The position numbers and the translations under genes are program-made. The notes under the pieces were generated by a model, which had not been told where the DNA came from, searched no databases, and saw only the letters and a list, made by a program, of their open reading frames with translations. From Oscillospiraceae bacterium (GTDB lineage: Bacteria; Bacillota; Clostridia; Christensenellales; Aristaeellaceae), in contig JAISZG010000041.1 of assembly GCA_031269355.1 (NCBI GenBank), forward strand, positions 1 through 64,000: a DNA stretch of 64,000 nt, read 5' to 3'. Below, piece by piece: positions 16,462-25,093 of the stretch; position 1 is the stretch's first letter; every line of letters begins with the position of its first letter.

Positions 16462-17604
16462 ATGCCGAATATGATGGGTGAATATCAGCCGATGATCGCG
16501 GAACTGACGCGGCGCCTGCGCGTCGAACCGCCGCCGCTTAGCTTCTTAAACACATCATGGAATAACTATTTCGATTGGCATGCGGCGGCGCGAGCAAAAC
16601 TCGTCGACCTGCTCGGATATGCGGCCGCGCCGCGCCCGCTTGAGCAAACAATCGAAGATTCATTTGAATATAACGGAACGCTGATTGAACGAGTATCATA
16701 CGCGCAAGCGTTTGGTCCGCGCACGGAGGGGTATTTCCTTAAACCCATCGGCGCGGACGGCGCGCTTCCTTGCGTCGTCGCGCTGCACGACCACGGCGGT
16801 TTTAAATATTGGGGAAAGGAAAAGATTGTCGCGCTGCCAAACGAGCCTGCAATGCTCGGCAAGTTCAAAGAAAAATGCTACGGCGGTTTATCCTGGGCAA
16901 GCGAGCTTGTCCGACGAGGGTTTGCCGTGTTTGCTCCCGACGTATTCCTTTGGGGTTCGCGCAAAGTGTCGCTGGATGCAATTCCTGAATATGCGTCCGA
17001 AGCTTACAGGCACCATCCCGCCGGTTCTCCGGAATCGATTGAAGCGTACAACGCGTTCACGGCGGCGCATGAAAATATAGTGGCGAAGTCGCTGTTTCTT
17101 TCTGGATCGACCTGGGCTGGCGTTATGGTCGCGGACGATATGCGCGCGGTCGACTATGTTACGTCGCGCGCGGATGTGGACGCGGCGCGTGTCGGATGCG
17201 GCGGACTATCCGGCGGCGGTACGCGTTCGATATTCCTATCGGCGCTTGACGATAGAATAGCCTGCTCGTTCTGCGCTGGCTTTATGAGCGATTTCCATTC
17301 CCTTGCAAACGAACGAATCGATAGGCATACGTGGATGTATCATGTGCCTCTGTTATCTCGATATATGGATTTGCACGACGTGTACTCGCTGCACGCGCCA
17401 AAGCCCATCCTCGCGCTGTACAATATCGACGATCCTCTGTTCACCCTCGAAGGCCAGCGCGCAAGCGATTCCGCGCTAAGCCGCATATTCGCAAAGGCGA
17501 ACGCCGCCGATAATTACGTCGGAAGCTTCTACCCAGGCGCTCACAAGTTCGACGCGCAAATGCAGCACGACGCGTTCGCGTTCCTGGAAAAATGGCTATT
17601 ATGA
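16462..17604 (+). CDS. Alpha/beta-hydrolase, acetyl-esterase / dienelactone-hydrolase type
   Basis: A 380-residue cytoplasmic hydrolase with GGAGG before the ATG and no signal peptide. The alpha/beta fold is recognisable from LPCVVALHDHGG near residue 108 (oxyanion region), the nucleophile elbow GLSGGGTRS near 253, the acid loop ALYNIDDPLFT near 317, and the catalytic His in YPGAHKFDAQ near 360. The layout fits the Abhydrolase_7 / acetyl xylan esterase-like group. The substrate is unknown; a carbohydrate or small ester is likely. It sits alone with its own strong promoter in the middle of the NAEGEKI-domain cluster, so its link to that cluster is uncertain. Confidence 0.8.
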   Translation: MPNMMGEYQPMIAELTRRLRVEPPPLSFLNTSWNNYFDWHAAARAKLVDLLGYAAAPRPLEQTIEDSFEYNGTLIERVSYAQAFGPRTEGYFLKPIGADGALPCVVALHDHGGFKYWGKEKIVALPNEPAMLGKFKEKCYGGLSWASELVRRGFAVFAPDVFLWGSRKVSLDAIPEYASEAYRHHPAGSPESIEAYNAFTAAHENIVAKSLFLSGSTWAGVMVADDMRAVDYVTSRADVDAARVGCGGLSGGGTRSIFLSALDDRIACSFCAGFMSDFHSLANERIDRHTWMYHVPLLSRYMDLHDVYSLHAPKPILALYNIDDPLFTLEGQRASDSALSRIFAKANAADNYVGSFYPGAHKFDAQMQHDAFAFLEKWLL

Positions 17605-17643
17605 TTTAATAGTTAATATATTTTACAGCCATTCTGCTAGCCT

Positions 17644-18519
17644 TCATATTAAGGCGGGAACTGGCTTGATTCGCAATATATTTGAAGGCTGTCCATAAGT
17701 AATGAATTGCCTTTGCGGATCGCGACGCGCAACCCGCGCGTCTATGGTAATAGAACACTTGCGACCGCCCTTGACCGCAGGGGTTCGCCCTTCTTCAAAC
17801 GCCGCGAACAAGCCTGCGAACGCGGACATTGGAAGCATCCATATCAATTCGTTTTCTTTTGAAATCTCCCATTCAGTGCGTATGAACCCGCTTCTCTGCT
17901 CGCCGTCCGCCGACCAGCAGCACTCCTGATCCGAGCCGTGGAAATAACGTTTATCCATCAGATGCGGCGGCAGATTTCCGCCCGCCTCCCCGCTTGGATT
18001 TTTTGGATGCACAAAAGCTTTTCGCGCAGGCGAGCGCAGTTTGCGCAGTCGGCGTAGATATAATCGATCAATCGACTCGCCGGAACCGTCCGTCGCCGGA
18101 TTGCCGTCGACGCGCGCCGTCAGCCACCGCTCGTTATCGGCGGGATTTATATCAACGCCCAGCGCGGCGCGCGGAATTTCCGCGCGGTCAAACGAATCGG
18201 CGGCAGTTTTATTTGTTTCGTTTATGGCATTTTCTATCCCCGCATGCCGGACGAGTTTTTGTACGGAACAGCTCAGCTTTATTGAAAGCGAATTCTCCAG
18301 ATTGGATACCGATTGCAGCAATGTATTTACCGAGTTGTTGCAGTCCAGTATTTGCTGATAGTCAAAGCCGTTCGCCCCGTCTATCGCGTACTGGATTTTC
18401 CCTCCCTCGGCGTTGAGTATGCGCGAAAGCGCAGCTTCCTGCAGCGCGATTGAGGCCACTACATTCTCAAGCGCGACGTCCAAATCTATATGATTTATCT
18501 CGATCTTTGGCATAGACAT
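17644..18519 (-). CDS. NAEGGKI-domain protein with conserved C-terminal domain (paralogue 1)
   Basis: A 291-residue protein, no signal peptide, not assignable to a named family. The ATG at 18519 has GGGGAG 8 nt upstream. Residues ~1-85 carry the shared domain: MSMPKIEINHIDLDVALENV, ASIALQEAALSRILNAEGGK, and ILDCNNSVNTLLQSVSNLEN. Residues ~150-290 match the next gene upstream (18707-19594) in order: DRLYLRR, VHPKNPSGEAGGNLPPH, GFIRTEWEISKENE, LLP/AF and YGQPS. The middle is variable. The two genes look like an old tandem duplication. The C-terminal half is beta-rich and may be a binding or structural domain. Confidence 0.75.
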   Translation of the reverse strand: MSMPKIEINHIDLDVALENVVASIALQEAALSRILNAEGGKIQYAIDGANGFDYQQILDCNNSVNTLLQSVSNLENSLSIKLSCSVQKLVRHAGIENAINETNKTAADSFDRAEIPRAALGVDINPADNERWLTARVDGNPATDGSGESIDRLYLRRLRKLRSPARKAFVHPKNPSGEAGGNLPPHLMDKRYFHGSDQECCWSADGEQRSGFIRTEWEISKENELIWMLPMSAFAGLFAAFEEGRTPAVKGGRKCSITIDARVARRDPQRQFITYGQPSNILRIKPVPALI

Positions 18520-18580
18520 GCTTGGTTCTCCCCTTGTTCCTCATGAGTGCAGCGAACGGCTCAACGATAATTATCCCGCC

Positions 18581-18685
18581 TTGCGGCAGATGTGCGCGAT
18601 CCTCCCAAACGGGAAAATATATAGGCTAGCGGCTCCGCGCGGCGCAGCTCCGCATAAAACGCCTGACAATACACATCTGCCGCAA
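18581..18685. repeat. Long-range inverted repeat between paralogues
   Basis: TTGCGGCAGATGTG (18581-18594) and CACATCTGCCGCAA (18672-18685) are perfect 14-bp complements separated by 77 bp of GC-rich sequence. It lies upstream of the 17644-18519 gene and just past the stop of 18707-19594. Confidence 0.7.
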
Positions 18686-18706
18686 AACGGCATATGAATA
18701 CGCGCG

Positions 18707-19594
18707 CTATTCGAAACTAAACGACCAATGTAATAATTCTTGTCGCTTATTTATCACGGGATGAAATCGCACTTTTTCGGATGGCTGGCCGAATGATACG
18801 GTTCCGCTGGCCTCGTCCGCACGCGCGACTATGACATCTAATATTATATAACGATTATGTGTTCCGCCTTTTTTATTGAAGAAGTATATGAACGGGGCTA
18901 CGGGCAGCAGCCTGATTTCCTCGTTAGGCTTGCTCAGCGTCCATTCCGTGCGCAGAAATGACCTCGCTCCGTTTGATTTATCCGCATTCCCCAACGCATT
19001 GTTTTCATCGGCCGCCACCCGATGCAAATATGAGCCGCGAACATGCGGCTGCAAATTCCCGCCGCATTCTCCTTCCGGATTCATTGGATGCACCATACGC
19101 CGTCGATCGGCTTTCTCATCGGATTTATCCGATTTATTATAGATCTGCCTGCGCAGGTACAGCCGATCGCCCGGCAGCGGTTTTCCATATATATGAGCGC
19201 ATAACCAATAATCGTCAACGCCGTTTATGTTCAACCGCCTTGCCTGTATAGAGGCGCCGGGGATATTAGCATATGCCGCGCTCACCTCGGGAATATTCTC
19301 TGCGGCTTCATCATCGGCGTTCGGCGAGATTGCGTCCAGCGCGGTTCGAAGCTTCTTAACAAGAATAGTTTCGATTGAAGAGACGCTGGCGAGAGTTCTA
19401 TGGACGGAATCGTTTATCTCCAATATTTGGCTTAACGAAAACTCGTTGCATGGATCGACGAAGTAGCTTATCTTCTCACCTTCGGCGTTAATAATATGAG
19501 CCAGCCCGGCTTCCTGCAGCGCGATAGACGCGGCGACGCTGGTCAGCGCTGCATCCGCACCAATCGGCTGAACTTCTATCTTTGGCATGGACAC
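18707..19594 (-). CDS. NAEGEKI-domain protein with conserved C-terminal domain (paralogue 2)
   Basis: A 295-residue paralogue of the 17644-18519 product. The start is a GTG at 19594 (MSMPKIEVQ), with GGGGGAGG 8 nt upstream; this gives the same first residues as the paralogue, MSMPKIE. The shared domain covers ~1-85: ASIALQEAGLAHIINAEGEK, ILEINDSVHRTLASVSSIET. The C-terminal region again reads DRLYLRRQ, VHPMNPEGECGGNLQPH, SFLRTEWTLSKPNEE, LLPVAPF and FGQPSEKVRFHPV. Both paralogues lack a signal peptide and transmembrane segments. A structural or assembly role is possible; I know of no experimental function. Confidence 0.75.
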   Translation of the reverse strand: MSMPKIEVQPIGADAALTSVAASIALQEAGLAHIINAEGEKISYFVDPCNEFSLSQILEINDSVHRTLASVSSIETILVKKLRTALDAISPNADDEAAENIPEVSAAYANIPGASIQARRLNINGVDDYWLCAHIYGKPLPGDRLYLRRQIYNKSDKSDEKADRRRMVHPMNPEGECGGNLQPHVRGSYLHRVAADENNALGNADKSNGARSFLRTEWTLSKPNEEIRLLPVAPFIYFFNKKGGTHNRYIILDVIVARADEASGTVSFGQPSEKVRFHPVINKRQELLHWSFSFE

Positions 19595-19641
19595 ATTTTT
19601 CGCCTCCCCCGTCAATAATATTCAAACCATGATTACACAGT

Positions 19642-19668
19642 TATTATATGGACAAATATAGGATGCGT
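19642..19668 (-). promoter_or_regulatory. Possible promoter of paralogue 2, sigma-K-like
   Basis: On the minus strand AC, 16 bp, CATATAATA fits the sigma-K pattern AC-N16/17-CATANNNTA. The same bases contain TATAAT but no good -35, so a housekeeping promoter is less likely though not excluded. Confidence 0.3.
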
Positions 19669-19797
19669 TGCAGTCATATCGAAAAATATATATATCGTCG
19701 GCCATTATCTTTTACCAATCTCGATAATCATCCTCATAGCAGGATATGGCGAACGCATATAAAAGTGGTAGAATAGTGAAAGAGGTGATCAATAGTA

Positions 19798-21297
19798 ATG
19801 GCGGAAGAAATTACGGGAACGCCTGACTGGACCTATGGACTGGAACCTGCGGCTCCTCTGCGCTTCATGAAAGATATACTTGAAATTCCACACTGTTCCC
19901 ATAATGAAAAAGCGCTTGCGGAGTACATCTCCGATTTCGCAAAAGAGCGCGGCCTAACAACTCTTACGGATTCAACAGGCAACGTGCTTGTAAAGAAGCC
20001 CAGCCAATCCGACTGTGAAAGCGCGCCTCCGCTCGCGCTGCAGGCACATCTGGACATGGTATGCGAAAAAACGGAGGACAGCGCGCACGACTTCGCAACC
20101 GACGCCATACAAGCGATATCGGAAGATAATTACCTTACCGCTAAAGATACCACGCTTGGCGCTGACGACGCAGTTGGCGTATCGGCAATCCTCGCTATAT
20201 TGGATGATCCGCATCTGCCGCATCCCCCACTGGAGTGCCTGTTCACGGTACGCGAGGAAATAGATATGGGCGGCGCTTACGCCGTAGAGCCGGAGTGGAT
20301 TACCGCAAAGCGCCTGATCAATCTCGACGCGGAGGAAGAAGGAGTGCTGATCGCCAGCTCTGCGGGAGGCGCATCGGTTACGATAGAGCGGGAGTTCACG
20401 TGCGAACCGATTGCAGGCGACGTATATAAAATAACAATCGGCGGCTTAACCGGCGGGCATTCGGGGGTGGATATAAACAAAAACCGAGCTAACGCCAACA
20501 AACTCATCGGGCGCATACTGCACCTGCTGCGCGGCGTCGGCTACGGCCTGGTTTCCATAAACGGCGGCGCGGCGGAAAACGCGATACCGCGATCCTCCTC
20601 AGCGCTGGTCAGCGTCGCGCCGGATCAAACGGGAGATTTCCAAAATACCATTTCATATATAAAAGATATATTGATAGCAGAAACAGAAGGCGCAGAACCG
20701 GATCTTGATATAATAGTAGAACCCGCGTCGGGCGAGTGTCAAATGGACGACGCGTCGTTCGCGGCTGTGGACGTGCTGCTAAACCTTATACCCAACGGCG
20801 TTTACTTATTTAATCCGAACCAGGACATGGTGATCGCGTCGGAAAACCTGGGCGTTGTGGAAACGACCGAACATTCTGTTCGGATGAACATTCTAATGCG
20901 CAGCTCGTTAAGCGGAACTATGGAGGCCATGAAGGGCAATCTGCTGACGCTGGGCGCGCTCGCAGACGCGGCGGTGAGCATATCAGGCGAGTTCCCCGGA
21001 TGGGCGTTCACACAGGATTCGCAGCTTCGAACGACCAGCGAAACTGTATATATGCAAATGTTTGGGGAAGCGCTTGCCGTGGAGGGAATACACGCGGGAC
21101 TTGAAAGCGGGGCGTTCGCCAACAAGTGGCCGGGAATCGATATCATATCAATAGGCCCTACGATAACCGGCGCTCACAGCCCAGACGAGCGGCTGGATTT
21201 GGCGTCCTACGAAAAGTTCTATTATTTTCTTGAAGGATTGGTCGCGCGCCTATGCGCTGCAATGCATAAGGACGACGGCAGCGTGCTGGTCAGTTGA
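19798..21297 (+). CDS. pepD: Aminoacyl-histidine dipeptidase (PepD, M20 family)
   Basis: A 499-residue metallopeptidase that cleaves Xaa-His and other dipeptides, cytoplasmic. M20C/PepD features in order: LQAHLDMVCEK near residue 80 (first metal His), LGADDAVGVSAILAIL near 120 (bridging Asp), VREEIDMGGAY near 150 (catalytic Glu-Glu), LINLDAEEEGV near 178, and a late GAHSPDERLDLAS near 462 (last metal His). The length is typical. An AGAGGTGATC ribosome site precedes the ATG. It appears monocistronic. Confidence 0.92.
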   Translation: MAEEITGTPDWTYGLEPAAPLRFMKDILEIPHCSHNEKALAEYISDFAKERGLTTLTDSTGNVLVKKPSQSDCESAPPLALQAHLDMVCEKTEDSAHDFATDAIQAISEDNYLTAKDTTLGADDAVGVSAILAILDDPHLPHPPLECLFTVREEIDMGGAYAVEPEWITAKRLINLDAEEEGVLIASSAGGASVTIEREFTCEPIAGDVYKITIGGLTGGHSGVDINKNRANANKLIGRILHLLRGVGYGLVSINGGAAENAIPRSSSALVSVAPDQTGDFQNTISYIKDILIAETEGAEPDLDIIVEPASGECQMDDASFAAVDVLLNLIPNGVYLFNPNQDMVIASENLGVVETTEHSVRMNILMRSSLSGTMEAMKGNLLTLGALADAAVSISGEFPGWAFTQDSQLRTTSETVYMQMFGEALAVEGIHAGLESGAFANKWPGIDIISIGPTITGAHSPDERLDLASYEKFYYFLEGLVARLCAAMHKDDGSVLVS

Positions 21298-21386
21298 ATG
21301 CGGAAGGGCCCGGCGCGCCTGATTCGTCGGCTCGCCGGACTCTCGCCCGCGATCTTTTTTTTATAAGTAATAAACAAATATCGCCG

Positions 21387-23501
21387 TCACTTAAATACCG
21401 AACTCGTGAGGAACAGCGTAGCGGCAAGCGATGAGATAAGCGATACGACGGTTATCTGCGTGTTGATTGAAGGCCCGGCGGTATCCTTAAACGGATCGCC
21501 AACCGTATCGCCCACAACCGCAGCTTTGTGCGCGTCTGATCCCTTACCGCCTTCATGCCCGGATTCCACGTACTTCTTGGCGTTATCCCACAGGCCGCCC
21601 GAGTTGCTCATAAACAGCGCCAGCAATAGCCCCGTAACTATATTGCCCGTCAGGAAACCGCCTATAGCCTGCACTCCCCCGATGAACCCAACCGCGAGCG
21701 TAACCAGTATCGTAAACAATCCGGCCGGTATAAGTTCTCGCAGCGCGCCGCTCGTCGCTATTTCAATGCATTTGTCATACTCTGGAACGACGCCCGGCCG
21801 CCCCTCCTTTAAGCCCTTGATATTCCGGAATTGGCGATGAATTTCGCCCACCATACGCTGCGCGTTCCGGTCAACGCCAAGTATAAGCATCGCGGAAAAC
21901 ACTGCGGGTACAGCCGCGCCTACCAGCATACCAAAAAACACCACGGGGTTCATAATATTAAACCCATTCGTTATCTGCTGTACGCCCTGTACGCCCTGCG
22001 CGATAAGCTCCGCAGCTTTCGAGTTCACCTCGCTTACAAACGCGCCGAGCAGCGCGATGACAGTCAGCCCCGCCGCCCCTATCGCGAAGCCCTTCGTCAC
22101 CGCCTTCACGGTATTGCCCGCGCTGTCCAGCTGATCCGTAATCGCAAGTACATCCTCGCCAAGCCGCCCCATCTCCGCCAATCCGCGCGCATTGTCCACG
22201 ATTGGTCCGTACGCGTCGTTTGATATAATCATCCCGACTATCGAGAGCATGCCTACCGCCGCCATAGCGATTCCAAACATCGCATATCCTTCCCCCAAAG
22301 GAGCGCACAGGTTATACGCGAGCAGCGAGGACACCGCAATGCCAACAAGCGAAGGCAGCGAAGATATAAACCCATATGCAATACCCGACAATATGGTGAA
22401 CGCGGGTCCGGTCGCGGAAGCCTTGGCTACTTTTCGAACAGGCGGTTTTGAGTCGTCCGTAAAATAGTCGCTCGCGATTCCTATAATCACGCCCACCGCC
22501 AGCCCAACCATGCACGCGCCCCATATCCGCCACGAGAAATCAAATACGCCAGTCAATATTCCGGTTAGCGCGGCATATACGCCGGTGGTTATATATGTAG
22601 AATTATTAAGCGCCACCGTCGGTCCGCGTTTACCCATACGCGCCATCATAACTCCAATTATCGACGCGAGAAGCCCCGCCGCAGCGTAGCAGAACACGAC
22701 GGCTTGGTTGACGGATCCACCGGTCGCCCTATCCAGCGCGGAAGCAAGCACCAGCGCGGCGGACATAGACGCAACGTTTGAATCAAATAGATCCGCGCCC
22801 ATACCGGCGACGTCGCCTACGTTGTCGCCCACATTATCCGCTATGACCGCAGGATTGCGAGGATCGTCCTCCGGTATGCCCAGCTCCACCTTGCCTACCA
22901 AATCCGCGCTGACGTCCGCAGTTTTCGTAAATATACCTCCGCCCGCCTTCGCGAACAGCGCCAGCGAACTCGCGCCAAAGCTGAATCCAAGCAGCGTCGA
23001 AGTTTCATTGGTTATAAGCATAACCAGTGATACTCCCAGAAGCGTCGATCCAACTACCGCCATGCCCATCACGGCGCCTCCCCGGAATCCCGCCATAAAC
23101 GACGGCTTTATTCCCTTGAGAGCGGCCTCGGCGGTTTTTACGTTGGCGATTGTAGCCACGCGCATTCCTATCACGCCCGCAACGCCGGAAAACGCGGTGC
23201 CCGCCAGGTACGCCAGCGCCATCCGCAGGTTTGCGGCTGCAATTCCACTCCATATCGGTTGAGGCAGGAACAGGAATATAACAACGGAAACCACGCCCGC
23301 GAACTTCGCGAGCACCGCATACTCGCGCCGCAGGAACGTCGACGCTCCTTCGCGAATCCACCCTCCAACCTGCGCGATGCGCGGATTGCTCGAAGGAAGG
23401 CCGCGCACCCACGCGTTAAGCCATACCGCGTACGCAAACGCCAGTGCAGAAACGAACATGGAAATCCAAATAAACTTAGTCACGCCAGCACCACTTCCCA
23501 T
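21387..23501 (-). CDS. hppA: Membrane pyrophosphatase, K+-independent H+-pumping type
   Basis: Integral membrane enzyme of 704 residues that hydrolyses pyrophosphate and pumps ions. The substrate-site motifs are intact: GIPEDDPRNPAVIADNVGDN, VGDVAGMGADLF, SNDAYGPIVDNARGLAEM and GDTVGDPFKDTAGP. The subtype loop reads GNTVKAVTKGFAIG, with Lys and Thr at the two positions that mark K+-independent H+-PPases. A second, different-subtype PPase is encoded at 51280. The ATG at 23501 has no ribosome site and lies 5 nt beyond a TATAAT box, so the mRNA may be leaderless; a GTG at 23483 is the alternative start. Confidence 0.93.
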   Translation of the reverse strand: MGSGAGVTKFIWISMFVSALAFAYAVWLNAWVRGLPSSNPRIAQVGGWIREGASTFLRREYAVLAKFAGVVSVVIFLFLPQPIWSGIAAANLRMALAYLAGTAFSGVAGVIGMRVATIANVKTAEAALKGIKPSFMAGFRGGAVMGMAVVGSTLLGVSLVMLITNETSTLLGFSFGASSLALFAKAGGGIFTKTADVSADLVGKVELGIPEDDPRNPAVIADNVGDNVGDVAGMGADLFDSNVASMSAALVLASALDRATGGSVNQAVVFCYAAAGLLASIIGVMMARMGKRGPTVALNNSTYITTGVYAALTGILTGVFDFSWRIWGACMVGLAVGVIIGIASDYFTDDSKPPVRKVAKASATGPAFTILSGIAYGFISSLPSLVGIAVSSLLAYNLCAPLGEGYAMFGIAMAAVGMLSIVGMIISNDAYGPIVDNARGLAEMGRLGEDVLAITDQLDSAGNTVKAVTKGFAIGAAGLTVIALLGAFVSEVNSKAAELIAQGVQGVQQITNGFNIMNPVVFFGMLVGAAVPAVFSAMLILGVDRNAQRMVGEIHRQFRNIKGLKEGRPGVVPEYDKCIEIATSGALRELIPAGLFTILVTLAVGFIGGVQAIGGFLTGNIVTGLLLALFMSNSGGLWDNAKKYVESGHEGGKGSDAHKAAVVGDTVGDPFKDTAGPSINTQITVVSLISSLAATLFLTSSVFK

Positions 23502-23506
23502 ACGAA

Positions 23507-23534
23507 ATTATATTTATTTTCCACGATTTGGCAA
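23507..23534 (-). promoter_or_regulatory. Promoter of hppA (first copy)
   Basis: Minus-strand TTGCCA, 16 bp, TATAAT. Only 5 nt separate the -10 box from the ATG, placing the predicted transcription start at or within a base of the start codon. Confidence 0.6.
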
Positions 23535-23667
23535 TTAGGTTCTGCTGCTTATAACTATGGCAAAAGAACATCCTTAATGCATATGATATGGACATGTGGT
23601 GTAGTAAAAAAATATATACTATATCATTATTTATTATTTATAATATATTGGTTAGTGCATGCCCACA

Positions 23668-23697
23668 TTGTCAATTGCCGCCGCGCGGTGGTATAAT
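23668..23697 (+). promoter_or_regulatory. Promoter of folC
   Basis: TTGTCA, 18 bp, TATAAT. The predicted start of transcription is near 23704, just before the GGGAGG ribosome site (23714-23719). This excludes the upstream ATG and TTG codons as the folC start. Confidence 0.6.
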
Positions 23698-23728
23698 ACA
23701 GTTCCGCATACAAGGGAGGCGCAGGCAT

Positions 23729-25093
23729 ACGATCACGACACTTGAAAGCGCTCTGGCGTTCATACACGATACAACGTATCGCGGCGGAAAAAATGGTTTG
23801 GAGAACATGCGCCTTTTGATGGCGCTACTTGGCAATCCGCATCAACGAATGAAATGCGCGCACGTGACCGGCACGAACGGAAAAGGCTCCGTTTGCGCGT
23901 TTATACAGGCGGCGCTTCGATGCGGCGGTTATCGCACCGGCCTTTATACGTCGCCTTATCTGCAGCGGTTTAACGAGCGCATACGTGTCGACGGCGCGCC
24001 TATACCGGACGAAGCGCTGATTGCTACGACAAACCGCGTCGCCCTTGCGGTAAACGAGTTGCGCAAGAACGGCGTATATCCTACGGAATTTGAAATCACT
24101 ACGGCGATTGGGTTTTTATATCTTGCCGATCAAAACCTGGATATCGCCGTTATCGAGGTAGGCCTTGGCGGTAGATTCGATTCGACTAACGTAATCGATC
24201 CGCTTGTCTGCGCGATTACGTCCATAGCGCTTGATCATACCAAAACGCTTGGCGGAACAGTCGAGCAGATCGCGTTCGAGAAAGCCGGCATCGCCAAACC
24301 CGGCGTCCCGTTGATACTATATCCAGGCGCGCAAGCGAATATTGCGAACGTCGTTCGTCGGCAGTGCGAAAGCGTCGGCGCGTATCTAATCGAACTGGCT
24401 GGCGATTGCGCGCGACCCGTCAACTCAAATTCGTTTCATGGACGCTGCACATTCTCCATACCCGACGCCGCCATGGCTTCCGGAGAGTATCGTTTGAAAC
24501 GCGCGGACGTCGCTCTCGCCGGCATGCATCAATATGCCAACGCCGCCACCGCGCTTGCCGCGATTCTCATGCTGAAAAATCGCGGATTCGCATTGAGCGA
24601 GGCAGCTATTCGCGCCGGTCTCAAGCGGGTTCGCTGGCCAGGGCGCATGGAGTGGGTGACCGCGACGGAGCGGCTGAATTGCGGCGGTAAGCGTATATTG
24701 CTGGACGGCGCGCACAACCCCCAGGGCGCGCAAGCTCTGGCGCACGCGCTTGGGCGCCATAGCGGCGCGGTCGCGGTAGTAGGCATGCTGCGCGACAAGG
24801 ACGCGCAAGGCGCGGCGCGCGCGTTGGCTCCTGTATTTCGCTCGGTATATACGGTCGCTCCCGGTAGCTCGCGGGCAATGTCCGCGCAGGAACTGGCGGA
24901 GTTATACCGGCGGGAAGGAACGCGGGCGATGGCATGCTCGTCGCTGGATGAAGCGTTGCGGCGAGCCTGTCTGGAAGCCGCCGCGTCGCGGTGGGTTGTC
25001 GTAACCGGCTCTCTTTATCTGGTAGGCCAGGCGCGAACATATTTAAACGCGCCGGACTGCTCGCTGCTGGCGGAGGATGCGTTTGATGTGTGA
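23729..25093 (+). CDS. folC: Folylpolyglutamate synthase / dihydrofolate synthase FolC
   Basis: Mur-ligase-family enzyme of about 454 residues that adds glutamate to folates in the cytoplasm. The ATP loop is HVTGTNGKGSVCAF, followed by LYTSPYLQRFNERI, VEVGLGGRFDSTNVI and, late, LLDGAHNPQGAQAL, all standard FolC motifs. The N-terminus should be near TTLESALAFIHDTTYRGGKN, but no ATG, GTG or TTG occurs in frame between the promoter and that point. ACG (23729) and ATC (23732) follow a GGGAGG by 9 and 12 nt. The start is therefore unusual or mutated, and the given start is approximate. The stop overlaps rsmH by 8 bp. Confidence 0.88.
   Translation, partial: TITTLESALAFIHDTTYRGGKNGLENMRLLMALLGNPHQRMKCAHVTGTNGKGSVCAFIQAALRCGGYRTGLYTSPYLQRFNERIRVDGAPIPDEALIATTNRVALAVNELRKNGVYPTEFEITTAIGFLYLADQNLDIAVIEVGLGGRFDSTNVIDPLVCAITSIALDHTKTLGGTVEQIAFEKAGIAKPGVPLILYPGAQANIANVVRRQCESVGAYLIELAGDCARPVNSNSFHGRCTFSIPDAAMASGEYRLKRADVALAGMHQYANAATALAAILMLKNRGFALSEAAIRAGLKRVRWPGRMEWVTATERLNCGGKRILLDGAHNPQGAQALAHALGRHSGAVAVVGMLRDKDAQGAARALAPVFRSVYTVAPGSSRAMSAQELAELYRREGTRAMACSSLDEALRRACLEAAASRWVVVTGSLYLVGQARTYLNAPDCSLLAEDAFDV

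Noticed and set aside
21300..21360. Terminator after pepD (CCGGCG/CGCCGG with a later T-run)
   Set aside because: The T-run starts more than 10 nt after the stem, so it does not meet a normal Rho-independent layout.
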